DNA of 64,000 nucleotides from Dama dama (taxonomy: Eukaryota > Chordata > Mammalia > Artiodactyla > Cervidae), in NCBI RefSeq assembly GCF_033118175.1, contig NC_083714.1:9300001-9364000 (forward strand). Direction: 5' to 3'. Shown in pieces: positions 11,344 through 25,580 of the stretch. The stretch's first letter is position 1. Each line of letters opens with the position of its first letter. The position numbers were made by a program, and so were the translations under genes. The notes under the pieces were generated by a model. That model saw nothing but the letters and a program-made list of their open reading frames with translations. It did no database searches and was not told the DNA's origin.

Positions 11344-14300
11344 AGAGCTACCTTTGCTCCACCCTTTGTCAGTGTGGAGGGAAGAGGGCCCAACCCCCTC
11401 CCCAAGGGGGCATGGGGCCTACTTCGAGAGGAAAGGCCCTTTGAGGAGCTGAGCCCAGGAAGGCACCCAGTCACGTCAAACACACTCCCGCTGCTTGCTA
11501 CTTCAGGGACAGTACCGCTATCAGCTAGGAATGTCTTTGCAAGGATCGCAAAGGGAAGGGGAGATACACGGCCCTTCCTCTGGAACTTTGGTCCTCTGAG
11601 CAGATCTGGAGGTCTCCCGTTTTAGAAGTGAACCTGTTGCTTCCAAATAGAGGCTTAAATACAGACGCCGGGTGGCTGCCTCTTCTTTCCCGAAGGAGGC
11701 TCGCTTGCCCCGCATCCTGCAAACTCCGCTTCCCAACATGCGGGAAAAGTGCTTCTTGGAGGTCTTTACTCAGGGGCTGTTTCCCCTGAGCCTGTGAGGG
11801 ACGCACACTCACGGGGAAAGGCAGAACCACATCCACACGTCTGTTTCATCCCCTTTGCTCTGTAGAAGAGCTCTCGTAAGCCTAAGTCTGTCAGGAACAT
11901 TCTTAGCTCCTACAGAGTCACACCATGTTTGTGAACCTGCATACCTGACCTAGGGTCACAGGGGACATGTTTCTCTCTGTAGCCAATGAAGCTGTGCGGC
12001 CTAGCAACAGCTTGAAAATCAATCCAATTGCTGTTTTCTTACCTCTCCTAGAGATAGCTTTGCTCCACCTTTTGGTAGTTGGGAGCCAAACGGTCCCCAG
12101 CCCCTCCCCACGTCGGCTGGGTCCTACTTGGAGTGGGAAGATCCCCAGTGAAGCTGAACCCAGTAAGGTGCCCAGTCATGTCTCACACACTCTCGCAGCC
12201 TGCTTCTTCATGTGAAGTACGCTATAAGCTAGGAATGTCTTTGCAAAGCTCGCAAAGGGCAGGGGAGATGCTCGGCCTTGACTCTGGATTTCCTCACTCT
12301 GAGTAGATCTGGAGGTCTCCTGTTGTAGAAGCTAACCTGTTCTTTCCAAATACAGGCTTGCTAAATCAAGCCAGTTGGCTGCCTCTTCTTCCCCGAAGGA
12401 GGCTTGCTTCCCCTGCCTGCATCCTGTGAACTCCACATCCCAGCCTGTGGGAAAAGTGCTTGTTGGAGGTCTTTTCCCAGGGGCTGTTTCTCCTGAGGCT
12501 GGGGCTGAGGTAGGGAACCCAAACTCACAGGGAAAGGCAGAACCACATCCACACGACTGTTTCATTCCCTTTGTTCTGTAGGAGAGCACTAGTGAGCCTA
12601 AGTCTGTCAGGAACATTCTTGGCTCCTATGGAGACACAGCCTGTGTGTGAACCCGCATACCCAACCTAGGGGCACAGGGCCCCTGTTTCTCTCCTTAAGC
12701 TGTGTGGCCTAACAACAGCTTGAAAATCCATCCAGTTGCTCTTCCCTTACATCTAACAGAGCTACCATTGCTCTAGCCCTTGACAGTTTGGAGAAAACCA
12801 GCCCCAACCTCCTCTCTGAGTAGGACTTGGTGCTAGTACGAGTGGAAAGGCAATAGTGGAGCTGACCCCAGTAAAGGTGCCTAGTCATGTCTGACACACT
12901 GCTGCAGCCTGCTCCTTCATGGGCAGTACTGCTACAAGCTAGGAATGTCTTTGCAAGACTCGCAAAGGGCAGGGGAGATGTTCACCCCTGACTCTGCAAT
13001 TTTGGTCCTCTGAGCAGATCTGTAGGTTTCCCGTTGTAGAAGCTAACCCTATCCTTCCAAATACAGGCTTGCAAACACACATTGGTTGGCTGACTCTTCT
13101 TCCCTGAAGGAGGCTCGCTTTCCCCATATCCTGCAAACTCTACTTCCCTGCCTCTGGAAAAAGCGCTTCTTGGAGGTCTTTCCCAGGGGCTTATTACCCT
13201 GAGCCTGGGGACGAGGTTGGGGACCCACATTCACAGGGAAAGGCAAAAGCACAAACATATGTCTTTGCTCTGTAGGAGAGCTCTAGTGAACCGAAGTCTG
13301 TCAGGAACATTCTTGGCTCCAGTGGAGACACACCCTGTGTGTGAACCTGCATACTGGACCTAGGAGCACAGGGCGCCTGTTTCCTTCTGCAGGGCACTGA
13401 GCTGTGCGACCTAGCAACAGCTTGCAAATCCATCCAATTGCTCTTCCCTTACCTCTGACAGAGCTCCCATTGCTCTAGCCCTTGGCAGTTTGGAGACAAC
13501 TGGGGCCCAATCCTTCTCCAAGTAGGCCTGGGGACTAGTTCCAGTGGAAAAGCAATAGCAGAGCTGATGCCAGTAAGGCGCCTAGTCATGTCTGACACAC
13601 TGCCGCAGCCTGCTCTGTCATGGGCAGTACCAGTATGAGCTAAGAATGTCTTTGCAAGGCTTGCAAAGGGCAGGGGAGATGCTTGGCCCTGATCTGGTCA
13701 TCTGAGCAGATCTATAGGGTCTCCCATTGTAGAAGCTAACTCTTTCCTTCCAAATACAGGCTTGCAAGCACTTGCCAGTTGGCTGCCTCTTCTTCCCCAA
13801 AGGAGGCTCACTTTCCCCGCATTCTGGGAAGTTCGCTTCCCTGCCTTCCGGGAAAGTGCTTCTTGGAGGTCTTTTCTCAGGGGCTGTTGACCCCTGGGCC
13901 TGGGGTCAAGGTAGGGGACCCACACTCAAATGGAAAGGCAGAAACACATCCACACGTCTGTTCAATCCCCTTTCCTCTGTAGGAGAGCTCTAGTGAGCCT
14001 AAGTCTGTCGGGAACTTTCTGGGTCCTGCAGAGACAAACCCTCTGTGTGAACCTGCCTAGCCAACATAGGGGCACAGGACTCCTGTTTCTCTGCATGGGG
14101 CGCTGAAGCTGTGTGGCCTAGCAACAGCTTGAAAATCCGTCCAATTGTTCTTCCCTTGCCTCTGACAGAGCTACCATTGTTTTAGCCCGTGACAGTTTGG
14201 AGAAACCAGGCCCATCCCCCTCTCCAAGTAGGACTTGGGGCTAGTTCGAGTGGAAAGGCAATAGCAGAGCTAACCCCCGTAAGGCACACAGTCATGTCTG

Positions 14301-14891
14301 ACACACTCCCCCATCCTACTCCTTCATGAGAAGTACCGGTATAAGCGAGGAATACCTTTGCAAGTCTCACAAAGGGAAGGGGAGATGCTCAGCCCTAACT
14401 CTGGAATTTTAGTCCTCTGAGCAGATCTGGAGGTCTCCCATTCTAGAAGCTAATACGTTCCTTGCAAATACAGGCTTGCAAACACACGACGGTTGCTGCC
14501 TCCTCTCTTCAGAAGGAGGCTCGCTTTCCTCGCATTCTGGGAACTCTGCTTCCCTGCCTTCAGGTAAAGTGCTTCTTGGAGGTCTTTTCTCAGGGGCTGT
14601 TTACCCTGAGCCTGCAGCGGAGGTATGGCACCTACACGAACAGGAGAAGGCAGAAACACATCCACACGTCTGTTCCATCTGCTTTGCTCAGTAGGAGAGC
14701 TCTGGTGAGCCTAAGTGTGTCAGGAACATTCTTGGCTCCAACAGAGACACACCCTGTGTGACAACCTGCGTGTCAACCTGCATACCCGACCTAGGGGCAC
14801 AGGTCACCTGTTTCTCTCTGCGGAGACCTGAGGCTGCTCGGCCTAGCAAGAGCTTGAAAATCCATCCAGTTTCTCTTCCCTTACCTCTGAT
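11344..14891 (+). repeat. Array units, subtype A2 (five units)
   Basis: Units start near 11344, 12051, 12758, 13460 and 14167. They share 'cttcttggaggtctt' followed by 'caggggctgtt' or close variants, and 'gtctcccgttgtagaagcta'-type sequence. The first of them still has an A1-like opening. No matching A2 block is seen on the right side of the array. Confidence 0.75.
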
Positions 14892-15632
14892 ATAGCTCCT
14901 ATTGCTCTAGCCCTGCATAGTTTGGAGACAACCGGTCTGCGCCTCCTCAGAAGTAGACCTGGGGCTTAGTCATGTGGAAAGGCAATACCTGAGCTGACCC
15001 CAGTAAAGCGCCCAGTCATGTCTGACACACTCCCACAGCCCCCTCCTTCATGGGCAGTACAACTTGTAGCCAGCCATGTCTCTGCAAGGCTGGCTGTAGC
15101 CAGCCATGTCTCTGCAAGGCTGGCAAAGGGCAGGGGAGATGCTCGGCTCTGACTCTGGAATGTCGGTCCTATGAGCAGAACTGGAGTTCTCCCATTGGAA
15201 GAGCTAAGCTACTCCTTCCAAAGACCAGCTTGCAAACACTCGCTGGTTGGCTGCCTCTTCTTCCCCAAAGAGACTCGTTTTCCCTGCATGCTGCGAACTC
15301 TGCTTCCAAGCCTGTGGGAAAAGGGCTTCTTGGAGATCTTTTCCAAGGGCTTGTTTTCCCTGAGCCTGGGGATGAGCTAGGGGACCCACACTCACAGGCA
15401 AAGGCAGAAGCACATTGAAACATCTGTTCCAGCCCACTGCTCTGTCAGAGAGCTCTAGTGAGCATAAGCCTATCAGGCACATCCTTGGCTCCTACAGACA
15501 CAGAGCCTGTGTGTGAACGTGCGTACCTGGCCTAGGGGCACAGTGGGCCTCTTTCTCTCCGTGGTGTGCAGAGGCTGCTTGGCCTGGCAAGAGCTTGAAA
15601 ATCCATCCAGTGGCTCTTCCCTTGCCTCTGAC
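14892..15632 (+). repeat. Array unit, subtype A3 (left)
   Basis: It is marked by 'cttcttggagatctttt' and 'agagctaagct' near 15200-15330, and by the 'cacaggcaaaggcag' form of the tail. The same features recur in the two units at 32.2-33.6 kb. It also carries a private 30-bp tandem duplication at 15065-15124. Confidence 0.75.
15065..15124 (+). repeat. 30-bp direct duplication inside one array unit
   Basis: The 30 bp from tgtagccagcc to aaggctggc occur twice back to back (15065-15094 and 15095-15124), identical by eye. No other unit shows the duplication, so it arose in this unit and has not spread. Confidence 0.9.
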
Positions 15633-18459
15633 TGAGCTCCCATTTCTCTAGCACTTGGCAGTTTGGAGACAACAAGTCTGCGCCTCCTCTCTAAGTAGGC
15701 CTGGGGCCTAGATGGCGTGGAGAGGCAATAGCGGAGCTGACCACAGTAAGGCGCCCAGGAATGCCTGACACACTCCTGCAGCCTGCTCCTTCATGGGCAG
15801 TACAACTTGAGGCCAGCAATCTCTGCAAGGCTGGCAAAGGACAGAGGATATGCTCCGCTCTGACTCTGGCATTTCGGGCCTCTGAGCAGAACTGGTGTGT
15901 TTCCGCTGGAAGACCTCCCCTGTTCCTTCCAAATATGGGTGTGCAAACACTCGCCGGGTGGCTGCCGCTTCTTCCCTGAAGCAGGCCCACGTTCCCCGCA
16001 TCGCGCACACTCTCCTTCAGGCCCAGGACGAAAGCATTTCCGTGAGGTCTTCTCTCAGGGCTCTTGCCCCTGAGCCTGGGGGCGAGCTAGGGGACCCACA
16101 CTGACAGGCAAAGGCAGAACCACATGCACACGTCTGTTCCAGCTCCCTGTACCTTCAGAGAGCTCTGGTGAGCCAGAGTCTGTCAGGAACCTCCTTGGCT
16201 CCCCCAGAAGCACAGCCTGTGTGTGAAGGGGCAGACCCAAACTAGGGGCACAGTGGGCCTCTTTCTCTCCATGGTGCGCTGAGGCTCCTGGGTGAGCAAG
16301 GGCTTGAACATCCGTCTAGTTGCTGCTCTGTTCCCTCTGACAGAGACCTCACAGCTCTAGGCATTGGCAGTGTGGAGACAACCTGTCCTCAGCTCCACTC
16401 AAAGGAGGCCTGGGGCCTAGTTCGAGTGGAAAGGCACTGGTGGAGCTGATCCCAGGAAGGTTTCCGGGCATATCTGACACACTCCCGCAGCCTGGCCCTT
16501 CAGGGGGCAGTACCACTTGAAGCTCAGAAGGTCTTTGCAAGGCTGGCCAGGGGCAGGGAGAATGCTGGGCTCTGACTCTGGAATTTCAGTCCTCTTAGCA
16601 GAACTGGCGTTCTCCCGCTGGCACACCTCCCCGGTGCCTTAAAAAGGCCGGTTTGCAAACACTCGCTGGCTGGCTGCAGCTCCTTCCCTGGAGGAGGCTC
16701 TCTTTCCCCGCATCCCACTCTCTCTGCTTCCAGGGCAGGTAGAAAAGTGCTTCGGGAAGGTCTTCTCTCAGGACTCCTTCCCCTGAGGCTGGGGATGAGC
16801 TCGGGGACCCACACTCACAAGCAAAGGCAGAAGCACATGCACACGTCTCTTCCAGCCCCCTGCACCTTCAGAGACCTCTTGTGAGCCTAAGTCTGTTAGG
16901 AAACTCCTTGGCTCCCCCAGCAGCACAGCCTTCCGTGAAGGGGCAGAGTGGGCCTCTTTCTCTTCATGGTGCGCTGGGCCTGCTGGGCGAGCGAGGGCTT
17001 GAACATCCGTCCTGTTGTTCTTCCCGTCCCTCTGACAGAGCCCCTGAGGCTCTAGGTCTTGCCAGTGTGGAGACACCCGGTCTGCAACTCCTCTCTAAGG
17101 AGGCCTGGGGCCTAGCTTGAGTGGAAAGGCACTTGCGTAGCTGAACTCAGGAAGGCCCCTTGGGCATGTCTGATACACTCCTGCAGCTTACTAGTTCGGG
17201 GGATGTTCCACCTGAAGCCAGGAATGTCTTGGCAAGGCTGGCCAAGGGCAGGGGGCTAGCTGGGCTCTGACTCTGGCATTTCGGGCCTCTGAGCAGAACT
17301 GGCCTTCTCCTGCTGGAAGACCTCCCCGATGCCTTCCAAAGGCTGGTTTGCAAGCACTCGCCAGTTGGCTGCACCTTCTTCCCTGAAGGAGGCCCGGTTT
17401 TCCTGCATCCCGCACACTCTGCTTCCAGACCCAGGAGAAAAGTGCTTCGGGGTGGTCTTCTCTAAGGGCCCTTGCCCCTGAGACTGGGGGCGAGCTAGGG
17501 AACCCACACACCCAGGTAAAGAAAGAACCACATGCACACGTCTGTTCCAGCCCCCTGCACCTTCAGAGAGCTCTGGAGGGCCAGAGCCTGTCAGGAACCT
17601 CCTTGGCTCCCCAGCAGCACAGCCTGTGTGTGAAGGGGCAGACCCGACCTAGGGGCACACTGGGCCAATTTCTCTCCATGGTGCGCTAAGGGTGCTGGGC
17701 GAGCAAGGGCTTGAACATCCCTCCAGTTGCTCCTGCCTTTCCTCTGACAGAGCCCTCACGGCTCTAGGCCTTGGCAGTGTGGAGACACTGGGTTCGCACC
17801 TCCTCTCCCAGGAGGTCTGGGGCCTAGTCTGAGTTGAAAGATACTAGCGGAGATGACGCCAGGAAGGCGCCCGGGCATGTCTGACACACTCCCACAGCCT
17901 GCCCATTCAGAGGGCAGTACCACTTGAAGCCAGGAATGTGTTGGCAAGGCTGGCCAAGGGCAGGGGCCATGCTGGGCTCTGACTCTGGCATTTCGGGCCT
18001 CTGAGCAGAACTGGCCTTCTCCCGCTGGAAGACCTCCCCAGTTGCTTCCAAATGCAGGTTGGCCAGCACTCGCCGGTTGGCTGCTGCTTATTCCCTGAAG
18101 GAGGCAGGGTTTCCCCGCTACCCAAGCACTATACGACCAGGCCTGGGAGAAAAGTGCTTCGGGGTGGTCTTCTCTCAGGGCCCTTGCCCGTAAGCCTGGG
18201 GGCGAGATAGGGGACCTACACTCACAGGCAATGGCAGAACCACATGCACAAGTCTCTTTCAGCCCCCTGCACCTTCAAGAGCTCTGGTGAGCCAGAGTCT
18301 GTCAGGAACCTCCCTGGCTACCCAGGCAGCAAAGCCTGTGAGTCAAGGGGCAGAACCGACATAGATGCACAGTGGGCTTCTTTCTCTCCATGGTGCGCTG
18401 AGGCTGCTGTGCGACCAAGGACTTGAACATCCCTCTGGTTGCTATTCCCTGCCCTCTGA
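15633..18459 (+). repeat. Array units, subtype B1 (left, four units)
   Basis: Units start near 15633, 16342, 17037 and 17749. Markers are 'gctggaagacctcccc' or close variants and mostly 'gggggcgagctaggg' near 16080, 17480 and 18200. The second unit is more divergent. Confidence 0.75.
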
Positions 18460-21400
18460 CAGAGCCATGCCTCTAGGTCTTGGCAGTGTGGAGACAGCCG
18501 GTCCGCACCTCTTCTCCTAGGAGGCCTGGGGCCTAGCTCGAGTGGAAAGGCCCTAGTGGAGCTGACCCCAGGAGGGGCCCCCCGGGCATGTCTGACACAC
18601 TCCTGCAGGCTGCTCCTTCATGGGGCAGTCCCACTTGAAGCCAGGCATGTAACAGCAAGGCTGAGCAAGGGCAGGGGCATTTTGTGCTCTGACCCTGGCA
18701 TGTCAGTCCTCTGGGCAGAACTGGCCTTCTCCCGAAGGCATACTTCCCCGGTGCTGTCCAAAGGCTGCTTGCAAACATGCGCCAGCCGGCTGCGACTTCT
18801 TCCCTGGAGGAGGCACGCTTTCTCCGCATCCCGCACACTCTGCTTCGAGGCCCGGGAGAAAAGCGCTTCAGGGTGGTCTTCTCTCAGGGCTCTTTCCCCT
18901 CAGCCTGGGGACCAGCTAGGGGACACACACTCACAGGCAAAGGCAAAACCACACGCATATGTCTGTTCCAGCCCCCTTCCCTTCCGAGAACTCTGCTGAG
19001 CCTAAGCCTGTCAGCTACCTCCTTGGCTCCCCCAGCAGCACAGCCTTGGGGGAAGGGGGCAGGCCCGACCTAGGGACACGGTGAGCATCTTTTTCCCATG
19101 GTGCGCTGGGGCTGCTGGGCGAGCAAGGGCTTGACCATCACTCCAGTTTCCCTTCCCTTCCCTCTGACAGAACCCCCACGTTCTAGGCGATGGCAGTGTG
19201 GAGACAGCCGGTCCACACCTCCTCGTCTAGGAGGCCTGGGGCATTGCTCGAGTGGAAAGCCCTAGCGGAGCTGACCCCAGGATAGCCCCGCCGGCATGTC
19301 TGACACACTCCCGCAGGCTGCTCCTTCATGGGGCAGTCCCACTTGAAGCCAGGAATGTCACTGCAAGGCTGTGCAAGGGCAGGGACATGCTGTGCTCTGA
19401 CTGTGGCATGTCGGGCCTCTGAGCAGAAATGGCCTTCTCCCGTGGGCACACCGCCCCGGTGCCGACCAAAGGCCACTTGCAAACACTCGCCGGGTGGCTG
19501 CCGCTTCTTCCTTGGAGGTGTCTCGCTTTCCATGCATCCCGCGCACTCTGCTTCGAGGCCCGGGATAAAAGCGCTTCGGGGTGGTTTTCTCTCATGGCTC
19601 TTTCCCCTAAGCCTGGGGACCAGCTAGGGAACCCACACTCACAGGCAAAGGCAGAATCACACGCACATGTCTTTTCAAGCCCCCTGCCCCTTCTGAGAGC
19701 TCTGCTGAGCCTAAGCCTGTCAGCTACCTCCTTGGCTCCCCTAGCAGCACAGCCTTGGGTGAAGGGGGCAGGCCCGACCTAGGGACACCGTGGGCCTCTT
19801 TCTCCCCAGGGTGTGCTGGGGCTGCTGGGCGAGCAAGGGCTTGACCATCAGTCCAGTTGCTCTTCCCTTCCCTCCCCTCTGACAGAGCCCCCACACCTGT
19901 AGGCCTTGGCAGTGTGGAGAAAGCTGGTCCACACCTCCTCTCCTAGGAGGCCTGGGGCCTAGCTCCAGTGGAAAGGCCATAGCGAAGCTGACCCCAGGAA
20001 GGCCCCTCTGGGCATGTCTGACACACTCCCGCAGCCTGCTCCTTCATGGGACAGTCCCACTTGAAGCCAGGAATGTCACTGCAAGGCTGTGCAAGGGCAG
20101 CGGGCATTCTGTGCTCTGACTCTGGCATGTCGGGCCTCTGAGCAGAACTGGCCTTCTCCTGCGGACACACCTCCTCGGCTGTTTCCAAAGGCCGCTTTGC
20201 AAGCACTCTCGCAGGCTGGCTGCTGCTTCCTCCCCGAGGGAAGCCCGCTTTTCCCACATCCCGCGCACTCTTCTTCCAGGCACAGAAGAAAAGCACTTCG
20301 GGGTGGTGCTCTCTCATGGCTTTTTCCCCTCAGCCTGGGGATCAGCTAGGTGACCCACACTCACAGGCAAACGCAGAACCACACGTACATGTCTGTTCCA
20401 GACCCGTTACCCTTCAGAGAGCTTTACCGAGCCTAAGCCTGTCAGCTTCCTCCTTGGCCCCCCCAGTAGCATAGGCTTGGGTGAAGGGGGCATGCTTGAC
20501 CTTGGGACCTGGTGGGCCTCTTTCTCTCCAGGGTGCCCTGAGGCAGCTGGGCGAGCCAGGGCTTGACCATTAGTCCAGTTGCACTTCCCTTCGCTCTGAC
20601 AGAGCCCCCACACCTCTAGGCCTTAGCAGTATGGAGAGCCGGTCTGCACCTCCTCTCCTAGGAGGCCTGGGGCCTAGCTCGTGTGGAACGGCCCTAGCAG
20701 AGCTGACCCAAGAAGGCACCCCCAGGCATGTCTGACACAATACTGCAGGCTGCTCCTTCAAGGGGCAGTCCCACTTGAAGCCAGGAATGTCACTGCCAGG
20801 CTGTGCAAGGGCAGGGGGCATGCTGTGCTCTGACACTGGCATGTCGGGCCTCTGAGAAGAACTGGCCTTCTCCCGCAGGCACATCTCCCCGGTGGCGTCG
20901 AAAGGCCGCTTGCAAAGATGCACCAGCTTGCTGCTGCTTCTTCATGGGACAAAGCACGCTCTCCCCGCAGCCCGTGCACTCTGCTTCCAGGCCCTGGAGA
21001 AAAGCGCTTCGGGGTGTTCTTCTCTCAGGGCTCTTTCCCCTCAGCCTGGATACCAGCTAGGGGACCCACACTCACAAGCAAATACACACCAACACGCACA
21101 CGTCTGTTCCACCCCCTGCCCCTTCCAAGAGCTCTGCTGAGCCTAAGCCTGTCTGCTAGCTCCTTGGCTCCCCCAGCAGCACAGCCTTGGGTGAAAGCAG
21201 CAGGCCCGATCTAGGGACACGGTGGGCCTTTTTCTCCCCAGGGTGCGCTGTGGCTGAAGGGCGAACAAGGGCTTGACCATCAGTCCAGTTGCTCTTCCCT
21301 TGCCTCTGACAGAGACCCCACACCTCTAGGCCTTGGCAGTGTTGAGACAGCAGGTCCACACCTCCTCTCCTAGGAGGCCTGTGGCCAGCTCGAGTGGAAA

Positions 21401-24400
21401 AACCCTAGCGGAGCTGACCCCAGGAAGGCACCCCCGGGCATGTCTGACACACTCCCACAGCCTGCTCTTTCACGGGACAGACCCCCTTGAAGCCAGGAAT
21501 GTCACTGCCAGGCTGTGCAAGGGCAGGGGGCATGCTGTGCTCTGACTCTGGCATGTCGGGCCTCTGAGAAGAACTGGCCTTCTCCCGCGGGCACATCTCC
21601 ACGATGTCATCCAAATGCCGCTTGCAAACACACTCGGCTGGCTGCCGCGTCTTTCCGGGAGGAGGCACGCTTTCCACGCAGCCCGTGCACTCTGCTTCCA
21701 GGCCCTGGAGAAAAGCTCTTCGGGGTGGTCTTCTCTCAGGGCTCTTTCCCCTCAGCCGGGGGACCAGATAGGGGACCCACACTCACAGGCAAACGCAGAA
21801 CCACACGCACAGGTCTGTTCCAGCCCCCTGCCAATTCCAAGAGCTCTGCTGAGGTAAGCCTGTCAGATACCTCCTTGGTTCCCCCAGCAGCAGAGCCTTG
21901 GGTGAAAGGGGCAGGCCCGACCTAGGGATACGGTAGGACTCTTTTGCCCAGGGTGCGCTGGGGCTGCTGGGCAAATAAGGGCTTCACCATCAGTCCAGTT
22001 GCTTTTCCCGTCCCTCTGACAGAGCCCTTATGCCTCTAGGCCTTGGCAGTGTGGAGACAGCCGGTCTGCACCTACTCTCCTAGGAAGCCTGGGGCCTAGC
22101 TCAAGTGGAAAGGCCCTAGCGGAGCTCACCACAGGAAGGCACCCTCGGACATCTCAGACACAGTCACGCAGCCTGCTCCTTAAAGGGGCAGTCCCGCTTG
22201 AAGCCTGGAATGTCACTGCAAGCCTGTGCAAGGGCAGGGGGCATGCTGTGCTCTGCCTCTGGCATGTGGGGCCTCTGAGCTGAATTTGCCTTCTTCCGCG
22301 GGCACACTTCCCTGGTGCTGTCCAAAGGCTGCTTGCAAACACGCGCCATCTGGTTGCCGCTTCTTCCCAGGAGGAGGCATGCTTTCCCCGCATCTGGCTC
22401 AGTCTGCTTTGAAGCCCAAGAGAGAAGCACTTCGGGGTTGTCTTCTCTCAGGGCTCTTTCCCCTCAGCCTGGGGATCAGCTAGGGGACTCACACTCACAG
22501 GCAAAGGCAGAACCACACGCACACGTCTCTTCCAGCCCCCTGCCCCTTCCGAGAGCTCTGCTGAGCCTAAGCCTGTCAGCTACCTCCTTGGATCCCCCAG
22601 CAGCACAGCCTTGGGTGAAGGCTGCAGGCCCTACCGAGGGCCACGGTGGGCCTCTTTTTCCCCAGGGTGAGCTGGGACTGCTGGGCGAGCAAGGGCTTTA
22701 CCATCAGTCCAGTTGCACTTTCCTTCCCTCTGACAGAGCCCACATGCTTCTTGGCCTTGGCAGTTTAGAGATAGCCAGTCCACACCTCCTCTCCTAGGAG
22801 GCCTGGGGCCTAGCTCGAGTGGAAAGGCCATAGCGGAGCTCACCCCAGGAATGCCCCCCTGGCCATGTCTGACACACTCCCGCAGCCTGCTCCTTCATGG
22901 GACAGTCCCACTTGAAGCCAGGAATGTCACTGCAAGGCTGTGCAAGGGCAGGGGCATGCTGTGCTCTGACTCTGGCATGTGGGGCCTCTGAGCAGAACTG
23001 GCCTTCTCCTGAGGGCACACCTCCCCAGTGCCGTCCAAAGGCCACTTGCAAAGATGCACCGGCTGGCTGTTGCTTCTTCCCAGGACAAAGCAAGCTTTCC
23101 CCACAGCCCGCACACTCTGATTCCAGGCCAGGGAGAAAAGTGCTTCGGGGTGGTCTTCTCTCAGGGCTCTTTCCCCTCAGCCTGTGGACAAGCTAGAGGA
23201 CCCACACTCACAAGCAAAGGGAGAACCACACGCACACGTCTGTTCCGGCCCCTGCCCCTTCCGAGAGCTCTGCTGAGCCAAGCCTGTCAGCTACCTCCTT
23301 GGCTCCCCCAGCAGCACAGCCTTGGGTGAAGGAGGCAGGCCCAACCTAGGGATACAGTAGGCCTCTTTTGCCCAGGGTTCGCTGGGGCTGCTGAGCCAGC
23401 AAGGGCTTGACCATTAGTCCAGTTGATCTTCCCTTCCCTCTGACAGGATCCACAAGCCTCTAGGCCTTGGCAGTGTGGAGACAGCCAGTCCGCACCTCCT
23501 CTCCTAGGAGGCCTGGGGCCTAGCTCGAGTAGAAAGGCCCTAGCGGAGTGGACCCCAGGAGGGCCCCCCTGGGCATGTCTGACACACACCCCGCAGCATG
23601 CTTCTTCATGGGGCAGTCCCACTTGAAGCCAGAAATGTCACTGCAAGGCTGTGCAAGGGCAGGGGTCATGCTTTGCTCTGGCTGTGGCATGTGGGTCCTC
23701 TGAGCAGAACTGGCCTTCTCCCGCAGGCACACCTCCCTGGTGCCGTCCAAAGGCCGATTTCAAACACGCGCTGGCTGGCTGCCGCTTCTTCCCAGGACAA
23801 AGCACACTTTCCCCGCATCCCGCGCATTCTGCTTCCTGGCCCGGGAGAAAAGCGCTTCTGGGTGGTCTTCTGTCAGGGCTCTTTCCCCTCAGCCTGGGGA
23901 CCAGCTAGGGGACCCACAGTCACAGGCAAAGGCAGAACCACATGCACATGTCTGTTCCAGTGCACTGCCCCTTCCGAGAGCTCTGCTGAGGCTATGCCTG
24001 TCAGGTTCCTCCTTAGTTCTCCCAGCAGCAGGGCCTTGGGTGAAGGGGGCAGGCCCAACCTAGGGATACAGTAGGCCTCTTTTGCCCAGGGTTTGCTGGG
24101 GCTGCTGAGCCAGCAAGGGCTTGACCATCAGTCCAGTTGCTCTTCCCTTCCCCCTGACAAGCCCCCAGCCTCTAGGCCTTGGCAGTGTGGAGTCAGCCAG
24201 TCTGCACCTCCTGTACTAGGAGGCCAGGGGCCTAGCTCGTGTGGAAAGGCCCTAGTGGAGCTGACCCCAGGAAGGCCCCCCCGGGCATGTCTGACACACT
24301 CCCACAACCTGCTCCTTCATTGGGCAGTTCACTTGAAGACAGGAATATCACTGCAAGGCTGTGCAAGAGAAGGGGGCATGCTATTCTCTGTCTCTGGTAT

Positions 24401-25580
24401 GTGGGGCCTTTGAGCATAACTGGCCTTCTCCTGCGGGCACACCTCCTCGGTGCCAGCCAAAGTCCCCTTGCAATTTTGCACTGGCTGGCTCCTGCATCTT
24501 TCCCATAGGAGGCACGCTCTCCACGCATCCTGCGCACTCTGCTTCCAGGCCCGGGAGAAAAGCGCTTCGGGGTGGTCTTCTCTCAGGGCTCTTTCCCCTC
24601 GCCTGTGGACCAGCTCAGGGACCCACACTCACAGGCAAAGACAAAAGCACACGCACAGTCTGTTCCAGCCCCCTACCCCTTCCGAGAGCTCTGCTGAGCC
24701 TAAGCCTGTCAGCTACCTCCTTGGCCCCCCCAGCAGCACAGCCTTGGGTGAAGAGGGCAGGCCCGACCTAGGGACACGGTGGGCCGCTTTCTCCCCAGGT
24801 TGCGCTGGGACTGCTGGGCGAGCAAGGGCTTGACCATCAGTGCAGTTGCTCTTCACTTCCCTCTGACAGAGCCCCCACGCCTCTAGGCCTTGGCAGTGTG
24901 GAGACAGCCAGTCTGCACCTCCTCTGCTAGGTGGCCTGTGGCCTAGCTCGAGTGGAAAGGCCCTAGCAGAACTGACCACAGGAAGGCCCACGGGGGCAAG
25001 TCTGACACAATCCGGCAGCTTGCTCCTTCATGGGGCAGTCCCAAATGAAGCCAGGAATGTCACTGCAAGGCTGTGCAAGGGCAGCGGGCTTGCTGTGCTC
25101 TGACTCTGGCATGTCAGGCCTCTGAGCAGAACTGGCCTTCTCCCGCGGGCACACCTTCCCAGTGCCATACAAAGGATGCTTGCAAACACGCGCCGGCTGG
25201 CTGCCGCTTCTTCCCGGGAGGAGGCATGCTTTCTCCACATCCCGTGCACTCTGTTTCCAGACCCAGGAGAAAACCACTTCGGGATTGTCTTCTCTCAGGG
25301 CTCTTTCCCCTCAGCCTGGGGATCAGGTAGAGGACCCACACTCACAGGTAAAGGCAGAACCACACACACACATCTGTTCCAGCGCCCTGCCCCTTCCAAG
25401 AGCTCTGCTGAGCCTAAGCCTGTAAGCTACCTCCTTGGCACCCCCAGCAGCACAGCCTTGGGTGAAAGGGGCAGGCCCGACCTAGGTACACGGTAGGCCT
25501 CTTTCTCCCCAGGGTGTACAGGTGCTGCTGGGAGAGCAAGGGCTTGACCATCAGTCCAGTTGCTCTTTCCTACCCTCTGA
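18460..25580 (+). repeat. Array units, subtype B2 (central, ten units)
   Basis: Units start near 18460, 19169, 19883, 20600, 21310, 22020, 22735, 23444, 24158 and 24868. They share 'cagggctctttcccctcagc' or close variants, 'cactgcaaggctgtgcaag' and a 'gcgggcacacctcccc'-like segment. They look more alike than units in the flanking layers, as expected of recent homogenisation. Confidence 0.8.
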
